Shown here in pieces: positions 8,653 through 17,090 of a stretch of DNA of 64,000 nt. The stretch's first letter is position 1; each line of letters opens with the position of its first letter. The translations under genes and the position numbers were made by a program. The notes under the pieces are model-generated. The model made no database searches. It worked only from the letters and a program-made list of their open reading frames with translations, and was not told the origin of the DNA. The stretch is from Rhodopseudomonas sp. BAL398 (GTDB taxonomy: Bacteria; Pseudomonadota; Alphaproteobacteria; Rhizobiales; Xanthobacteraceae): positions 124,001 through 188,000 of the forward strand of contig NZ_CP133111.1 of the NCBI RefSeq assembly GCF_033001325.1, read 5' to 3'.

Positions 8653-9149
8653 CGCTCGCACTCAGCGATTGCGACCTGCGCCAGCGCGCCTGGGACGCCG
8701 CCGCAAGCGTGGTCGATCCAGAAATCCCGGTGTTGAGCATTGCCGATCTCGGTGTGCTGCGCGACGTCTCGGTGCATGACGGCAAGGTCGAGGTCGCGAT
8801 CACGCCGACCTATTCGGGCTGCCCGGCGATGACCATGATCGCGCTGGAGGTCGAGCTGGCGCTGGCGCGCGAAGGCTTTGCCGACGCCCGGGTCCGCATC
8901 GTGCTGGCGCCGGCCTGGACCACCGACTGGATGAGCGACGACGGTCGTCGCAAACTGCAGGATTACGGCATCGCGCCGCCGCAGCCGGCGTCCGGCCGCC
9001 GCGCATTGTTCGGCGTCGAGCAGGTGGCGTGTCCGCAATGCGGCTCGCTCGAGACCGAGGTGCTGTCCGAATTCGGCTCGACCTCCTGCAAGGCGCTGTG
9101 GCGTTGCAAGGCCTGCCGTGAACCGTTCGACTACTTCAAGTGTCATTGA
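8646..9149 (+). CDS. paaD: PaaD, MIP18/DUF59-type maturation protein
   Basis: A 167-residue protein with an N-terminal DUF59/MIP18 domain (VVDPEIPVLSIADLGVLRDV, then YSGCPAMTMIALEVE with the conserved cysteine). The C-terminal zinc-ribbon-like region has CPQC and a second C-x6-C-x2-C group in SCKALWRCKAC. PaaD is needed for phenylacetate epoxidase activity and is thought to help iron-sulfur or diiron maturation. The ATG at 8646 overlaps the end of paaC by 7 bases. The longer open frame upstream lies inside paaC in another frame and was ignored. Confidence 0.94.
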   Translation: MVTLALSDCDLRQRAWDAAASVVDPEIPVLSIADLGVLRDVSVHDGKVEVAITPTYSGCPAMTMIALEVELALAREGFADARVRIVLAPAWTTDWMSDDGRRKLQDYGIAPPQPASGRRALFGVEQVACPQCGSLETEVLSEFGSTSCKALWRCKACREPFDYFKCH

Positions 9150-9151
9150 CC

Positions 9152-10240
9152 ATGAACATCGCCGCATCGATTCCCCGTTTTCATCCGCTGACCATCAGCG
9201 ACCTGCGCCGCGAGTCCAGCGACGCGATCTCGCTGGCCTTCACGATTCCGCCCGAGCTCGCCGATCTTTATCGCTTCGCGCCGGGGCAATATCTGACCCT
9301 GCGCACCCAGATGGACGGCGAGGAGGTGCGGCGCTCCTATTCGATCTGCTCCGGTCCCGACGACGGCGAATTGCGGATCGCGGTGAAGAAGGTCGATGGC
9401 GGCGCGTTTTCTGTCTGGGCGAACGACGAGCTGAAGACCGGCGACAGCATCGAGGTGATGACGCCGACCGGGCGGTTCGGCGTCGCGCACGCGCCGGACG
9501 ACGTCCGCACCTATGTGGGCTTCGCCGCCGGATCCGGCATCACCCCGCTCCTGTCGCTGCTCAAGGGCGTGCTGGCGCGCGAGCCGCATAGCCGGTTCTT
9601 TCTGTTCTATGGCAATCGCTCGACGGATCACATCCTGTTTCGCGACGCGCTCGAAGACCTCAAGGACCGCCACATGCAGCGGCTGTCGGTGTTCCATGTG
9701 ATCTCGCAGGAGGAGCAGGACGTCCCCGTGATGCAGGGCCGGCTCGACGCCGAGAAGGTCAAGCTGCTGCTGCGCGCGATCGTGCCGGCGTCGAGCGTCG
9801 ATCACGTCTTCATCTGCGGCCCGACCGGAATGAGCGACGACGTCGAGGCGGCCTGCCGCGACCTTGGCATCGCCGAGGATCGCATCCATGTCGAACGCTT
9901 CGTCTCCGGCCTCGGCGGCAAGCCGCGGCCGAAAGCGCCGATCGTGCCTGGCGCGCCGCCGAAGGCGATGGCGACGCTGACCATCGACGGCAAGACCCGC
10001 GAGATCCCCGTCGCAGAAGGAGAGTCGATCCTCGACGCCGCGCTACGCGCCGGCATGGACCTGCCCTTCGCCTGCAAGGGCGGCATGTGCTCGACCTGCC
10101 GCGCCAAGCTGGTCGAGGGCGAGGCCAGGATGGAGCTGAACTACTCGCTGGAGCCGTGGGAAACCCAGGCCGGCTTCATTCTGACATGTCAGGCGCGGCC
10201 GCTGACCGACAAGGTCGTGGTGGACTACGATCATCTGTAG
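9152..10240 (+). CDS. paaE: Phenylacetyl-CoA epoxidase reductase subunit PaaE
   Basis: A 362-residue oxidoreductase that passes electrons from NADPH to the PaaA diiron centre. Domain order is an FAD-binding domain (EVRRSYSICSGPDDG around residue 60), an NAD(P)-binding domain (GFAAGSGITPLLSLLK), then a C-terminal plant-type [2Fe-2S] ferredoxin with C-x4-C-x2-C in CKGGMCSTC and a late cysteine in ILTCQARP. The start is either the ATG at 9152 or a GTG at 9140 that would overlap the paaD stop; neither has a clear Shine-Dalgarno, which suggests coupling to paaD. It is the last gene of paaA-E and is followed by a family E repeat. Confidence 0.94.
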   Translation: MNIAASIPRFHPLTISDLRRESSDAISLAFTIPPELADLYRFAPGQYLTLRTQMDGEEVRRSYSICSGPDDGELRIAVKKVDGGAFSVWANDELKTGDSIEVMTPTGRFGVAHAPDDVRTYVGFAAGSGITPLLSLLKGVLAREPHSRFFLFYGNRSTDHILFRDALEDLKDRHMQRLSVFHVISQEEQDVPVMQGRLDAEKVKLLLRAIVPASSVDHVFICGPTGMSDDVEAACRDLGIAEDRIHVERFVSGLGGKPRPKAPIVPGAPPKAMATLTIDGKTREIPVAEGESILDAALRAGMDLPFACKGGMCSTCRAKLVEGEARMELNYSLEPWETQAGFILTCQARPLTDKVVVDYDHL

Positions 10241-10273
10241 ATCGGTCCTGAAGGCGGCGCGCCCGCCCTCTTA

Positions 10274-10383
10274 TCCCTCCCCCTTGCGGGGAGGGTGGCC
10301 CGGCGGAGCGCAGCGAAGCCGGGTCGGGTGGGGGTGGCCACAAGCGCGGTGCGCGCCGCACCCCGGCCTCCGCAAGGGGAGGG
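10274..10383. repeat. Palindromic intergenic repeat, family E copy 1
   Basis: Outer arms TCCCTCCCCCTTGCGGGGAG and CTCCGCAAGGGGAGGGA bracket an inner GGGTCGGGTGGGGGTGG block. It fills the gap between the converging paaE and paaK genes, where it could act as a bidirectional transcription stop. A related copy is at 30742-30865. Confidence 0.8.
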
Positions 10384-10412
10384 ACAACCGCAGCTCATCG
10401 ATCACGCATCGC

Positions 10413-11756
10413 TCACTCCTTCGGCCGCTTGTCATACACCCGCCTTGCCTTGCCGAGCGAGCGCTCCAGCGTGTCGGGCGCCACCACCTTGATCGCCGCG
10501 GTGATGCCGATGGTGTTCTTGATATAGGCGGCGACGCGTTCGGCGTGCGGCATCATGCCGGCGCCGTCCCAGGCCTCGGGGCGGGCCTCGGCCAGCACGG
10601 TCATTTCGTCCATCCGGCCGCTGCGGGTCAGCTCGATGACGAAATGGCCGCCGCACCATTGGGTGCCGAGCAGCACTTCCTCGATCTGGGTTGGAAACAC
10701 ATTGACGCCGCGCAAGATGATCATGTCGTCGGAGCGGCCGGTGATCTTTTCCATCCGCCGCATTCCGGGTCGCGCCGTGCCCGGCAGCAACCGGGTCAGG
10801 TCGCGGGTGCGATAGCGGATGATCGGGAACGCCTGCTTGGTCAGCGAGGTGAACACCAGCTCGCCCTTCTCGCCTTCGGGTAACACGGCGCCGCTGTCGG
10901 GATCGACCACTTCGGGGAAGAAATGATCCTCCCAGACATGCAGCCCATCCTTGGTCTCGATGCATTCCTGCGCGACGCCGGGTCCGATCACTTCGGACAG
11001 GCCATAGATGTCGGTGGCATCGAGGTCGAAGGCCTGCTCGATTTCGGCGCGCATCGCATTAGTCCAGGGCTCGGCGCCGAAAATGCCGAATTTCAACGAT
11101 GATTTGCGCGGATCGAGCTTCTGCCGCTTGAACTCGTCGAGGATCACCAGCATGTAGCTCGGCGTCACCGTGATGATGTCGGGGCGAAAATCATTGATCA
11201 GCTGCACCTGCCGCTCGGTCATGCCGCCCGACACCGGGACCACGGTGCAGCCGAGCTTCTCGGCGCCGTAATGCGCCCCGAGCCCGCCGGTGAACAGGCC
11301 GTAGCCATAGGCGTTGTGCATGATCATGCCGCTGCGGCCGCCGGCGGCGCGGATCGAGCGCGCCATCACGGTCGACCACGTCTCGATGTCGGCCTGGGTG
11401 TAGCCGGCCACGATCGGCTTGCCGGTGGTACCGGACGAGGCGTGGATGCGCACGACTTGCTCGCGCGGCACCGCGAACAATCCGAACGGGTAGTTGTCGC
11501 GTAGATCGGTTTTCACCGTGAACGGAAAATTGGCAAGGTCCGACAGCTGCTTGAGATCCGACGGATGCACGCCCCTGGCGTCGAACGCCGCTTTGTAATG
11601 CGCGACATTGTCGTAGGCGTGTTGCAGCGTCCAGCGCAGCCGTTTGAGCTGCAACGCCATGATCTCGTCGCGCGAGGCGCGCTCGGCGTCGTCGAGCAGC
11701 GGCGTGTAATGCGATGCCGACTTGATTTGCGGATTGCCTGACGCCATCGCCGTCAT
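10413..11756 (-). CDS. paaK: Phenylacetate-CoA ligase
   Basis: A 447-residue AMP-forming ligase that activates phenylacetate to phenylacetyl-CoA, the first step of the pathway. The nucleotide-binding loop SSGTTGKP is at residues 107-114. GIFGAEPWTNAMR, DIYGLSEVIGPGVAQEC and the C-terminal TGRSDDMIILRGVNVFPTQIEE are typical of PaaK rather than of generic acyl-CoA synthetases. The length is normal. The start codon overlaps the end of paaI by 4 bases, so the two are co-translated. The operon is divergent from paaZ and converges on paaE across a family E repeat. Confidence 0.96.
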   Translation of the reverse strand: MTAMASGNPQIKSASHYTPLLDDAERASRDEIMALQLKRLRWTLQHAYDNVAHYKAAFDARGVHPSDLKQLSDLANFPFTVKTDLRDNYPFGLFAVPREQVVRIHASSGTTGKPIVAGYTQADIETWSTVMARSIRAAGGRSGMIMHNAYGYGLFTGGLGAHYGAEKLGCTVVPVSGGMTERQVQLINDFRPDIITVTPSYMLVILDEFKRQKLDPRKSSLKFGIFGAEPWTNAMRAEIEQAFDLDATDIYGLSEVIGPGVAQECIETKDGLHVWEDHFFPEVVDPDSGAVLPEGEKGELVFTSLTKQAFPIIRYRTRDLTRLLPGTARPGMRRMEKITGRSDDMIILRGVNVFPTQIEEVLLGTQWCGGHFVIELTRSGRMDEMTVLAEARPEAWDGAGMMPHAERVAAYIKNTIGITAAIKVVAPDTLERSLGKARRVYDKRPKE

Positions 11757-12220
11757 CCTTTGTCAGCATTTGGGTTGGGTTCGGACGGCAGCAACGCGCC
11801 GCCGATGCTGCGGGAATGGCCGCGCAGCTCGGCGATGGTGACGCCGTTCGAGGTGACGCGAATGTCGTAAATTCCGGAGCGACCGCTGCGCGAGATCTCG
11901 CGCGCATGGGCGATGAGGCGATCGCCGAGCCTGCCGGGACGGATGAAGCTGATGTTGCCTTGCGCCGCCACGGTGCGCTCGTCGTATGAGTTGCAGGCGA
12001 AGGCAAAGGCCGAATCCGCCAGGGTGAAGATAAAGCCGCCATGGGCGATGCCATGGCCGTTGACCATCGCGGCGGTGATGGTCATCGCCAGCGTCGCGGA
12101 GCCGGCGCTCACCGCGACGATCTCCATGCCGAGGCCCTTGCTGGCGTGGTCGTCCTGCCACATCGCCTCGGCGCAGGCGCGCGCCAGATCGTCGGGCGAC
12201 AGGGTTGCCGTGACGGTCAC
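11753..12220 (-). CDS. paaI: Phenylacetic acid degradation thioesterase PaaI
   Basis: A 155-residue hotdog-fold thioesterase. The motif GHGIAHGGFIFTLADSAFAF carries the HGG catalytic region of the PaaI family. It probably hydrolyses stalled ring-hydroxylated phenylacetyl-CoA intermediates and so rescues CoA. The start is a GTG at 12218-12220 with GGGAGGG upstream. The stop overlaps the paaK start. A 30-codon reading frame with its own strong ribosome site ends across this GTG, described separately. Confidence 0.93.
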   Translation of the reverse strand: MTVTATLSPDDLARACAEAMWQDDHASKGLGMEIVAVSAGSATLAMTITAAMVNGHGIAHGGFIFTLADSAFAFACNSYDERTVAAQGNISFIRPGRLGDRLIAHAREISRSGRSGIYDIRVTSNGVTIAELRGHSRSIGGALLPSEPNPNADKG

Positions 12221-12309
12221 ATCGCCCTCCCGGATGGCTCGCAGACATGCTGGGCGAGCAGGGCATCGACGTGGCGCGCCCCCCGATCATCGATCAGGAC
12301 CTGGTCCAT
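12217..12309 (-). CDS. Small ORF (30 aa) upstream of and overlapping paaI
   Basis: An ATG at 12307-12309 is preceded by AGGGAGG at ideal spacing. It opens a 30-codon frame beginning MDQVLIDDRGARHVDALLAQ and ending in a TGA that shares four bases with the paaI GTG start. I recognise no family. It could be a leader peptide that couples translation to paaI, or the remnant of a gene lost from the operon. The strong Shine-Dalgarno and the stop-start overlap argue for real translation; length alone does not. Confidence 0.45.
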   Translation of the reverse strand: MDQVLIDDRGARHVDALLAQHVCEPSGRAM

Positions 12310-12349
12310 GATTGCCTCCCTGACGTCCGGGCTCTTGCAAGCCTCTTGA

Positions 12350-12371
12350 ATTAAACGATCGGTCAGTCAAT
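12350..12371. promoter_or_regulatory. Candidate PaaR operator 2 (paaI-paaZ divergent region)
   Basis: On the minus strand this 22-bp site begins ATTGAC and ends TTTAAT. It has the same size and outer hexamer as the perfect palindrome at 6355-6376 (12-13 of 22 positions match the other site). It lies between the divergent paaI and paaZ starts, with GATCGGTC at its centre. The shared site suggests that the same TetR protein controls both promoters; this is inferred. Confidence 0.55.
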
Positions 12372-12456
12372 TATTCACCGGCACGTCCATCGTGTCAACG
12401 GTCCCGACTGGCGTCAATTCGGCCTCGGGCGCGACAAGAAAAACCGGGAGGAAGGA

Positions 12457-14493
12457 ATGACCATCACCTTGCAGAGCCTGGCGCTGGATCACTGGGTCGA
12501 GGCCGCCGGCGGATTTGTCGGGATCGACAGCGCGGTCGATGGCGCCATCGTGGCGCGTGCCTCCAGCGCCGGGCTGGATTTCGCCGCGATGGCGAAGTAT
12601 GCGCGCGAGGTCGGCGGTCCCGCGCTGCGCCAACTCAGCTTTCATCAGCGCGCCGATCTGCTGCGGGCGCTCGCCGCCTATCTCACTGAGCGCAAGGAGC
12701 CGCTCTATCGGCTCGCCATCGACACTGGCGCCAACCGCCGCGACAACGCCATCGACATCGACGGCGGGCTGATGACGCTGTCGGCCTACGCGTCGCGCGG
12801 CCGCCGCGATCTGCCCGACGCCAAATTCGTCACCGAGGGCGACGTCGAAGCGCTGTCAAAGCGCGGCGGTTTCGTCGGCCAGCACATCCTGTCGCCGCTG
12901 CGCGGTGTCGCCGTGCATATCAACGCTTTCAATTTTCCGTGCTGGGGCCTACTGGAAAAACTGGCGCCGGCGCTGCTGGCCGGCGTGCCGGTGATCGTCA
13001 AGCCCGCGACCGCGACCGCCTATGTGGCCGAGGCGCTGGTCCGGCTGATCCACCAATCCGGCCTGTTGCCCAAGGGCGCGCTGCAACTGATCTGCGGCGG
13101 CACCGGCGATCTGCTGGATCATCTGGGCGGCCAGGACGTCATCTCCTTCACCGGCTCGATCGAAACCTCCGACAGGCTGCGCAGCCATCCCAACATCGCC
13201 CGGCATTCGATCCGTTTCATCGCCGAACGCGACTCGTTGAACGCCGCGATGCTCGGCCCGGATGTGACGCCGGAGGCGCCCGAATTCGACCTGTTCATCC
13301 GCGAAGTGGTGCGCGAGATGACCGTCAAGGCCGGGCAGAAATGCACCGCGATCCGTCGCATTCTGGTGCCGCGCGCGTTGGAAGGGCAGGTGATCACTGC
13401 GCTGCAGGCGAAACTCGCCGAGGTCAAGCTCGGCGATCCGCGCCGCGACGATCACGCGATGGGGCCGCTGGTCAGCCGTGGACAGCGCGACTCGGTGCGC
13501 GCCCAGATTGCGATCCTGCAAAGCGAGGCCGAGATCGTGTTCGGCGATCCGGCGCAATCCGCCGCCGATGGCGTCGATAGCAAGGCCGGCGCCTATCTCG
13601 CGCCGGTGCTGCTGCGCGCGACCGATCCGATGACGGCGAAACGGATTCACGACACCGAAGCCTTCGGCCCGGTCGCCACTTTGATCGCCTATGACGATGT
13701 CGACCAGGCGATCGAATTGATCCGGCGCGGCGAGGGCAGCCTGGTGGCCTCGCTGTTCACTTACAACCGCGCGGTCGCCGAAGCCGTGCTGCTCGGCATC
13801 GCACCGTGGCATGGCCGCCTTTTGATCATCGACCGCGACTGCGCTGCCGAATCCACCGGCCATGGCTCGCCATTGCCGCAATTGTTGCATGGCGGCCCCG
13901 GTCGCGCCGGCGGCGGCGAGGAGCTCGGCGGGCTGCGCAGCGTGGTTCACTACATGCAGCGCACCGCGGTGCAGTGTTCGCCGGCGCGGCTGGCGGCGCT
14001 GACCGGGGTGTGGGGCAAAGGCGCGCCGGCGCCGCTGGCGGCCGAGCATCCGTTCAAGCGCGATTATGATCATCTGGCGATCGGCGACAGCATCGAGACC
14101 GCCAGCCGGCCGATCACGCTCGACGATATCGAGCACTTCGCCGCATTCACCGGCGACAATTTCTACGCCCATATGGACGAGGCCGCCGCCAAGGCCAATC
14201 CGTTCTTCCCCGGCCGCGTCGCCCATGGCTATCTCATTCTGGCCTTCGCAGCCGGGCTGTTTGTCGATCCGGCGCCCGGGCCGCTGCTGGCGAATTACGG
14301 CCTCGACAATCTGCGCTTCCTCAAGCCGGTGTCGCCCGACGACACCATCCGGGTGAAACTGACGGTGAAGCAGAAATCGCCGGCGCGCAAACCCGACTAT
14401 GGCGAGGTGCGCTGGGACGTCGAGGTGTTCAACCAGAACGACGAGCCGGTGGCCCGCTACGATCTGCTGACCATGAGCGCGCGGGCGGCGTAG
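12457..14493 (+). CDS. paaZ: Bifunctional oxepin-CoA hydrolase/3-oxo-5,6-dehydrosuberyl-CoA semialdehyde dehydrogenase
   Basis: A 678-residue fusion that opens the oxepin-CoA ring and oxidises the resulting aldehyde. The aldehyde dehydrogenase domain covers about residues 1-510, with the active-site glutamate in FIAERDSLN (E257) and the nucleophile in AGQKCTAIRR (C296), close to the E. coli numbering. The MaoC-like (R)-hydratase domain covers about 535-678, with AFTGDNFYAHMDE and FPGRVAHGYL. Both halves look intact. The ATG has GGAGGAAGG upstream. It is transcribed away from paaI-paaK across the second candidate operator, and a family B repeat follows it. Confidence 0.96.
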   Translation: MTITLQSLALDHWVEAAGGFVGIDSAVDGAIVARASSAGLDFAAMAKYAREVGGPALRQLSFHQRADLLRALAAYLTERKEPLYRLAIDTGANRRDNAIDIDGGLMTLSAYASRGRRDLPDAKFVTEGDVEALSKRGGFVGQHILSPLRGVAVHINAFNFPCWGLLEKLAPALLAGVPVIVKPATATAYVAEALVRLIHQSGLLPKGALQLICGGTGDLLDHLGGQDVISFTGSIETSDRLRSHPNIARHSIRFIAERDSLNAAMLGPDVTPEAPEFDLFIREVVREMTVKAGQKCTAIRRILVPRALEGQVITALQAKLAEVKLGDPRRDDHAMGPLVSRGQRDSVRAQIAILQSEAEIVFGDPAQSAADGVDSKAGAYLAPVLLRATDPMTAKRIHDTEAFGPVATLIAYDDVDQAIELIRRGEGSLVASLFTYNRAVAEAVLLGIAPWHGRLLIIDRDCAAESTGHGSPLPQLLHGGPGRAGGGEELGGLRSVVHYMQRTAVQCSPARLAALTGVWGKGAPAPLAAEHPFKRDYDHLAIGDSIETASRPITLDDIEHFAAFTGDNFYAHMDEAAAKANPFFPGRVAHGYLILAFAAGLFVDPAPGPLLANYGLDNLRFLKPVSPDDTIRVKLTVKQKSPARKPDYGEVRWDVEVFNQNDEPVARYDLLTMSARAA

Positions 14494-14514
14494 CGCGGCG
14501 CTTCCACTCCGCCT

Positions 14515-14642
14515 GTCATTCCGATGCGCGAGGCCGCAGGCCGAGCGAACCCGGAATCTTGCGCCGGGCGCCTGTCGCGCAATTTGCTGCCGCGAGATTC
14601 CGGGTTCGCTCACGGCTGACGCCGTTCGCGCCCCGGAATGAC
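14515..14642. repeat. Palindromic intergenic repeat, family B copy 1
   Basis: Ends GTCATTCCGATGCGCGAGG and CGCGCCCCGGAATGAC, with inner GAACCCGGAATCTTG and GAGATTCCGGGTTCGCTC arms. It lies between the converging paaZ and desaturase genes. Other copies are at 16904, 25316, 38745 and 61352. Confidence 0.85.
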
Positions 14643-14653
14643 GAGTGGCGTCG

Positions 14654-15601
14654 TCAGCCCCGCGCCGTCGCCAGCCTCAGCACGTCGAGATAGGATGGCG
14701 CGACCTCGACGCGTGCGAGCAGCGCCTTGTCGCGCAGCAATCGGTGCACGCCCGGCAGATTGTAGCAGGGCAGATACATGAACAGATGATGTTCGGCGTG
14801 GTAATTGACCCAATAGGGTGCCACCAAGAGCCGCTCCAGCGGCGACGCCAGCGTGGTGCGGGCGTGGCTGAACGGATCGGGGCCGGTCGAGGTGCAGGCA
14901 TGCTCGGCGATGTTGCGCACCCGCGTCACCAGCGGCAGCCAGCTCGCCATCGCCACAACCCAGACGCCGACGAACCAGATGCCCGCGCCGCATAGCCAGA
15001 ACAGCACGAACAGCCCGGCATTGAAGCCGAGGAACCGCGCCATCTTGTCGGCGCCGCTGGCGACGAAACTTTCATGCGAGACCTCGCCGTCGGCGGCCTT
15101 GCGCCGGAACAGCGATAAAAACAACGGCAGCCGCTGCTTGACGAAGGTCTGGCCGGTGAGATCGCGGATCGCCTTGCGGGCGAAACTGTCCTTGCCGATC
15201 GGGAACGGCGCCGATAGCGACAGGTCCGGGTCCTCGGGCTGCTGGGTGAATTTATGATGCTGCAGATGATAGGAGCGATAGCTCGCCAGATCGGCGCCGA
15301 CCGGCACCGCGCATAGCCATTGCCCGATCCATTCATTGATCGTCTGGTTGCGGTGCAGCCCGCCATGGGCGGCCTCGTGCATCAGGATGGCGAGGCCGAG
15401 TTGCCGGGTGCCGACGATCATCACCGCGACCAGCCAGGTCAGCGGATTCGGCCACCACGTCACCAGCGCGATCGCAGCCGCGATGGTGCCCCAGGCGTGC
15501 GCCACCAGCCACAGGCCGCGCAGTGAGGAGCGGCGCGTCAGCCGGGCCCATTCCTCCGCCGAGAATATTGTTTTCGGATCGACGCGCGCGACCGCGGGCA
15601 T
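14654..15601 (-). CDS. Membrane fatty acid desaturase family protein
   Basis: A 315-residue membrane di-iron enzyme. The three histidine boxes are visible as HEAAH, HLQHH and HAEHH in the expected order and spacing, interleaved with hydrophobic segments (AHAWGTIAAAIALVTWW, LTWLVAVMIVGT, FLGFNAGLFVLFWLCGAGIWFVGVWVV in part). It should introduce a double bond or hydroxylate a lipid or carotenoid-like chain; the substrate cannot be told. GGGAG precedes the ATG. It is followed on the same strand by no close neighbour, and the hydrolase-OsmC gene lies 46 bases upstream, so the two may be co-transcribed. Confidence 0.88.
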   Translation of the reverse strand: MPAVARVDPKTIFSAEEWARLTRRSSLRGLWLVAHAWGTIAAAIALVTWWPNPLTWLVAVMIVGTRQLGLAILMHEAAHGGLHRNQTINEWIGQWLCAVPVGADLASYRSYHLQHHKFTQQPEDPDLSLSAPFPIGKDSFARKAIRDLTGQTFVKQRLPLFLSLFRRKAADGEVSHESFVASGADKMARFLGFNAGLFVLFWLCGAGIWFVGVWVVAMASWLPLVTRVRNIAEHACTSTGPDPFSHARTTLASPLERLLVAPYWVNYHAEHHLFMYLPCYNLPGVHRLLRDKALLARVEVAPSYLDVLRLATARG

Positions 15602-15647
15602 GCGACACTCCCGTTTTCCGTACTATCGCGCCGGGCGCGGCGCGCCG

Positions 15648-16871
15648 TCAATCCGCGGCGCGGGTGACGATGCTGATCTCGGAGTGCAGGGTGCGGTGCA
15701 CCGGGCATTTGTCGGCGATCTCCATCAGCTTGCTGCGCTGCTCGGCGTCGAGCGTGCCCTCGATCGCGATCACCCGTTCGATCCGGTCGAGCAGGCCGGA
15801 TTTGGTCTCGCATTCGGCGCAGTCCTCGGCGTGGAGCTTGGCGTGGTTGAGCGTCACCGTGACGCGGTCGAGCGGCAGCGCCTTGCGCTCGGCATACATC
15901 CGCATTGTCATCGCCGTGCAAGCGCCGAGGCTGGCGAGGAGCAGGTCATAGGGCCCCGGCCCGGAATCGGCCCCGCCGACCGCGACCGGCTCGTCGGCGA
16001 GCAGGCGATGCGGTCCCACCGACACCATCTGCTGGAACTTGCCCTCGCGGGTCTCCTGCACAATGACCTGGCGCGGCACCTCGGGCGCGCCAACGACGGC
16101 GGGTGGCGCGACCGGCTCGATATAGCGCTGCGCCCAGGCGGCGATCATGTCGGCGACATAGAGCCCGTCACGCTTGTCGCTGAGCAGATGGTCAGCGCCG
16201 GCCAGCGAGACGAAGCTCTTGGGATGCTTGGCGACGACGAAGATCCTGGTGGCGTTGTCGATGCCGACAGTGTCGTCGGTCGGCGCGTGCATCACCAGCA
16301 GCGCCTTGTGCAGCGACGCCACCCGATCCAGCAGCTTGTGCTCGGCAATGTCGTCGAGGAATTCGCGCGTGATGGTGAAGGGGCGGCCGGCGAGCGCGAC
16401 CTCGCCTTTGCCATCCTGGCGGATGGCGTCGATATGTTCGGCGAACAACCCGGTGACATGCGCCGGATCGGACGGCGCGGCGATCGTCGCGACCGCCTTG
16501 GCTTCGGGAATGCGGTGGGCTGCCGCCAGCACCGCGGCGCCGCCAAGGCTGTGGCCGATCAGCAGCGTCGGCGCCTGACGGGTCTCGCGCAGGTGATCGG
16601 CGGCGAGCACCAGATCGGCAACGTTTGACGAGAAGGTCGAATTGGCGAAGTCGCCCTCGCTCGAGCCGAGCCCGGTGAAGTCGAACCGCAGCACCGCGAT
16701 GCCATGCGCCGTTAGCTGCGCAGCGATCCGACGCGCCGCCAGCACGTCCTTGCCGCAGGTGAAGCAATGCGCGAACAGCGCAAAGGCCGTGGGCTCGCCA
16801 TCCGGCAGGTCGAGCGAGGCGGAGAGCTGGTGGCCACCGATCCCGGGGAATTGAAAGCGTTCGATCGGCAT
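15648..16871 (-). CDS. Fused alpha/beta hydrolase-OsmC family protein
   Basis: A 407-residue two-domain protein. Residues about 1-250 form an alpha/beta hydrolase, with the nucleophile elbow GHSLGG, RFDFTGLGSSEGDF near the oxyanion site and a late GADHLLSD histidine. Residues about 265-405 form an OsmC/Ohr-like domain, with cysteines in SLGACTAMTMRMYA and DKCPVHRTLHSEI. OsmC domains reduce organic hydroperoxides by a two-cysteine mechanism. The fusion is known in proteobacteria, but its substrate is not. It precedes the desaturase on the same strand, which could link it to lipid peroxide handling; that is inference. Confidence 0.88.
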   Translation of the reverse strand: MPIERFQFPGIGGHQLSASLDLPDGEPTAFALFAHCFTCGKDVLAARRIAAQLTAHGIAVLRFDFTGLGSSEGDFANSTFSSNVADLVLAADHLRETRQAPTLLIGHSLGGAAVLAAAHRIPEAKAVATIAAPSDPAHVTGLFAEHIDAIRQDGKGEVALAGRPFTITREFLDDIAEHKLLDRVASLHKALLVMHAPTDDTVGIDNATRIFVVAKHPKSFVSLAGADHLLSDKRDGLYVADMIAAWAQRYIEPVAPPAVVGAPEVPRQVIVQETREGKFQQMVSVGPHRLLADEPVAVGGADSGPGPYDLLLASLGACTAMTMRMYAERKALPLDRVTVTLNHAKLHAEDCAECETKSGLLDRIERVIAIEGTLDAEQRSKLMEIADKCPVHRTLHSEISIVTRAAD

Positions 16872-16903
16872 GGCTGGCTCCGTTTCAGTCTGTGTTTCGT
16901 ATC

Positions 16904-17063
16904 GTCATTCCGGGGCGCGAGCAGCAAAGCTGCGAGTGAACCTGGAATCCAGCCCCTGGCGCAGATGCTCTCGACGGTGATACGCATACGCGGCACTGCG
17001 GCGTATGGATTCCGGGACTGCGCTCCAGCCGGCCTCGCCGACTGCAGCGTATCCCGGAATGAC
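16904..17063. repeat. Palindromic intergenic repeat, family B copy 2
   Basis: Ends GTCATTCCGGGGCGCGAGC and ATCCCGGAATGAC. The centre is longer than in sister copies and carries a second, inner pair of arms (TACGCATACGCGGCACTGCG region). It fills the gap between the sulfite-oxidase-like and hydrolase-OsmC genes. Confidence 0.8.
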
Positions 17064-17090
17064 GAACGTGAAGCTGTCCCTGCGGAACGC

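Noticed and set aside
12949-14613. Minus-strand open frame of 554 codons opposite paaZ
   Set aside because: paaZ on the plus strand shows all catalytic residues of both domains; the antisense translation has no family character.
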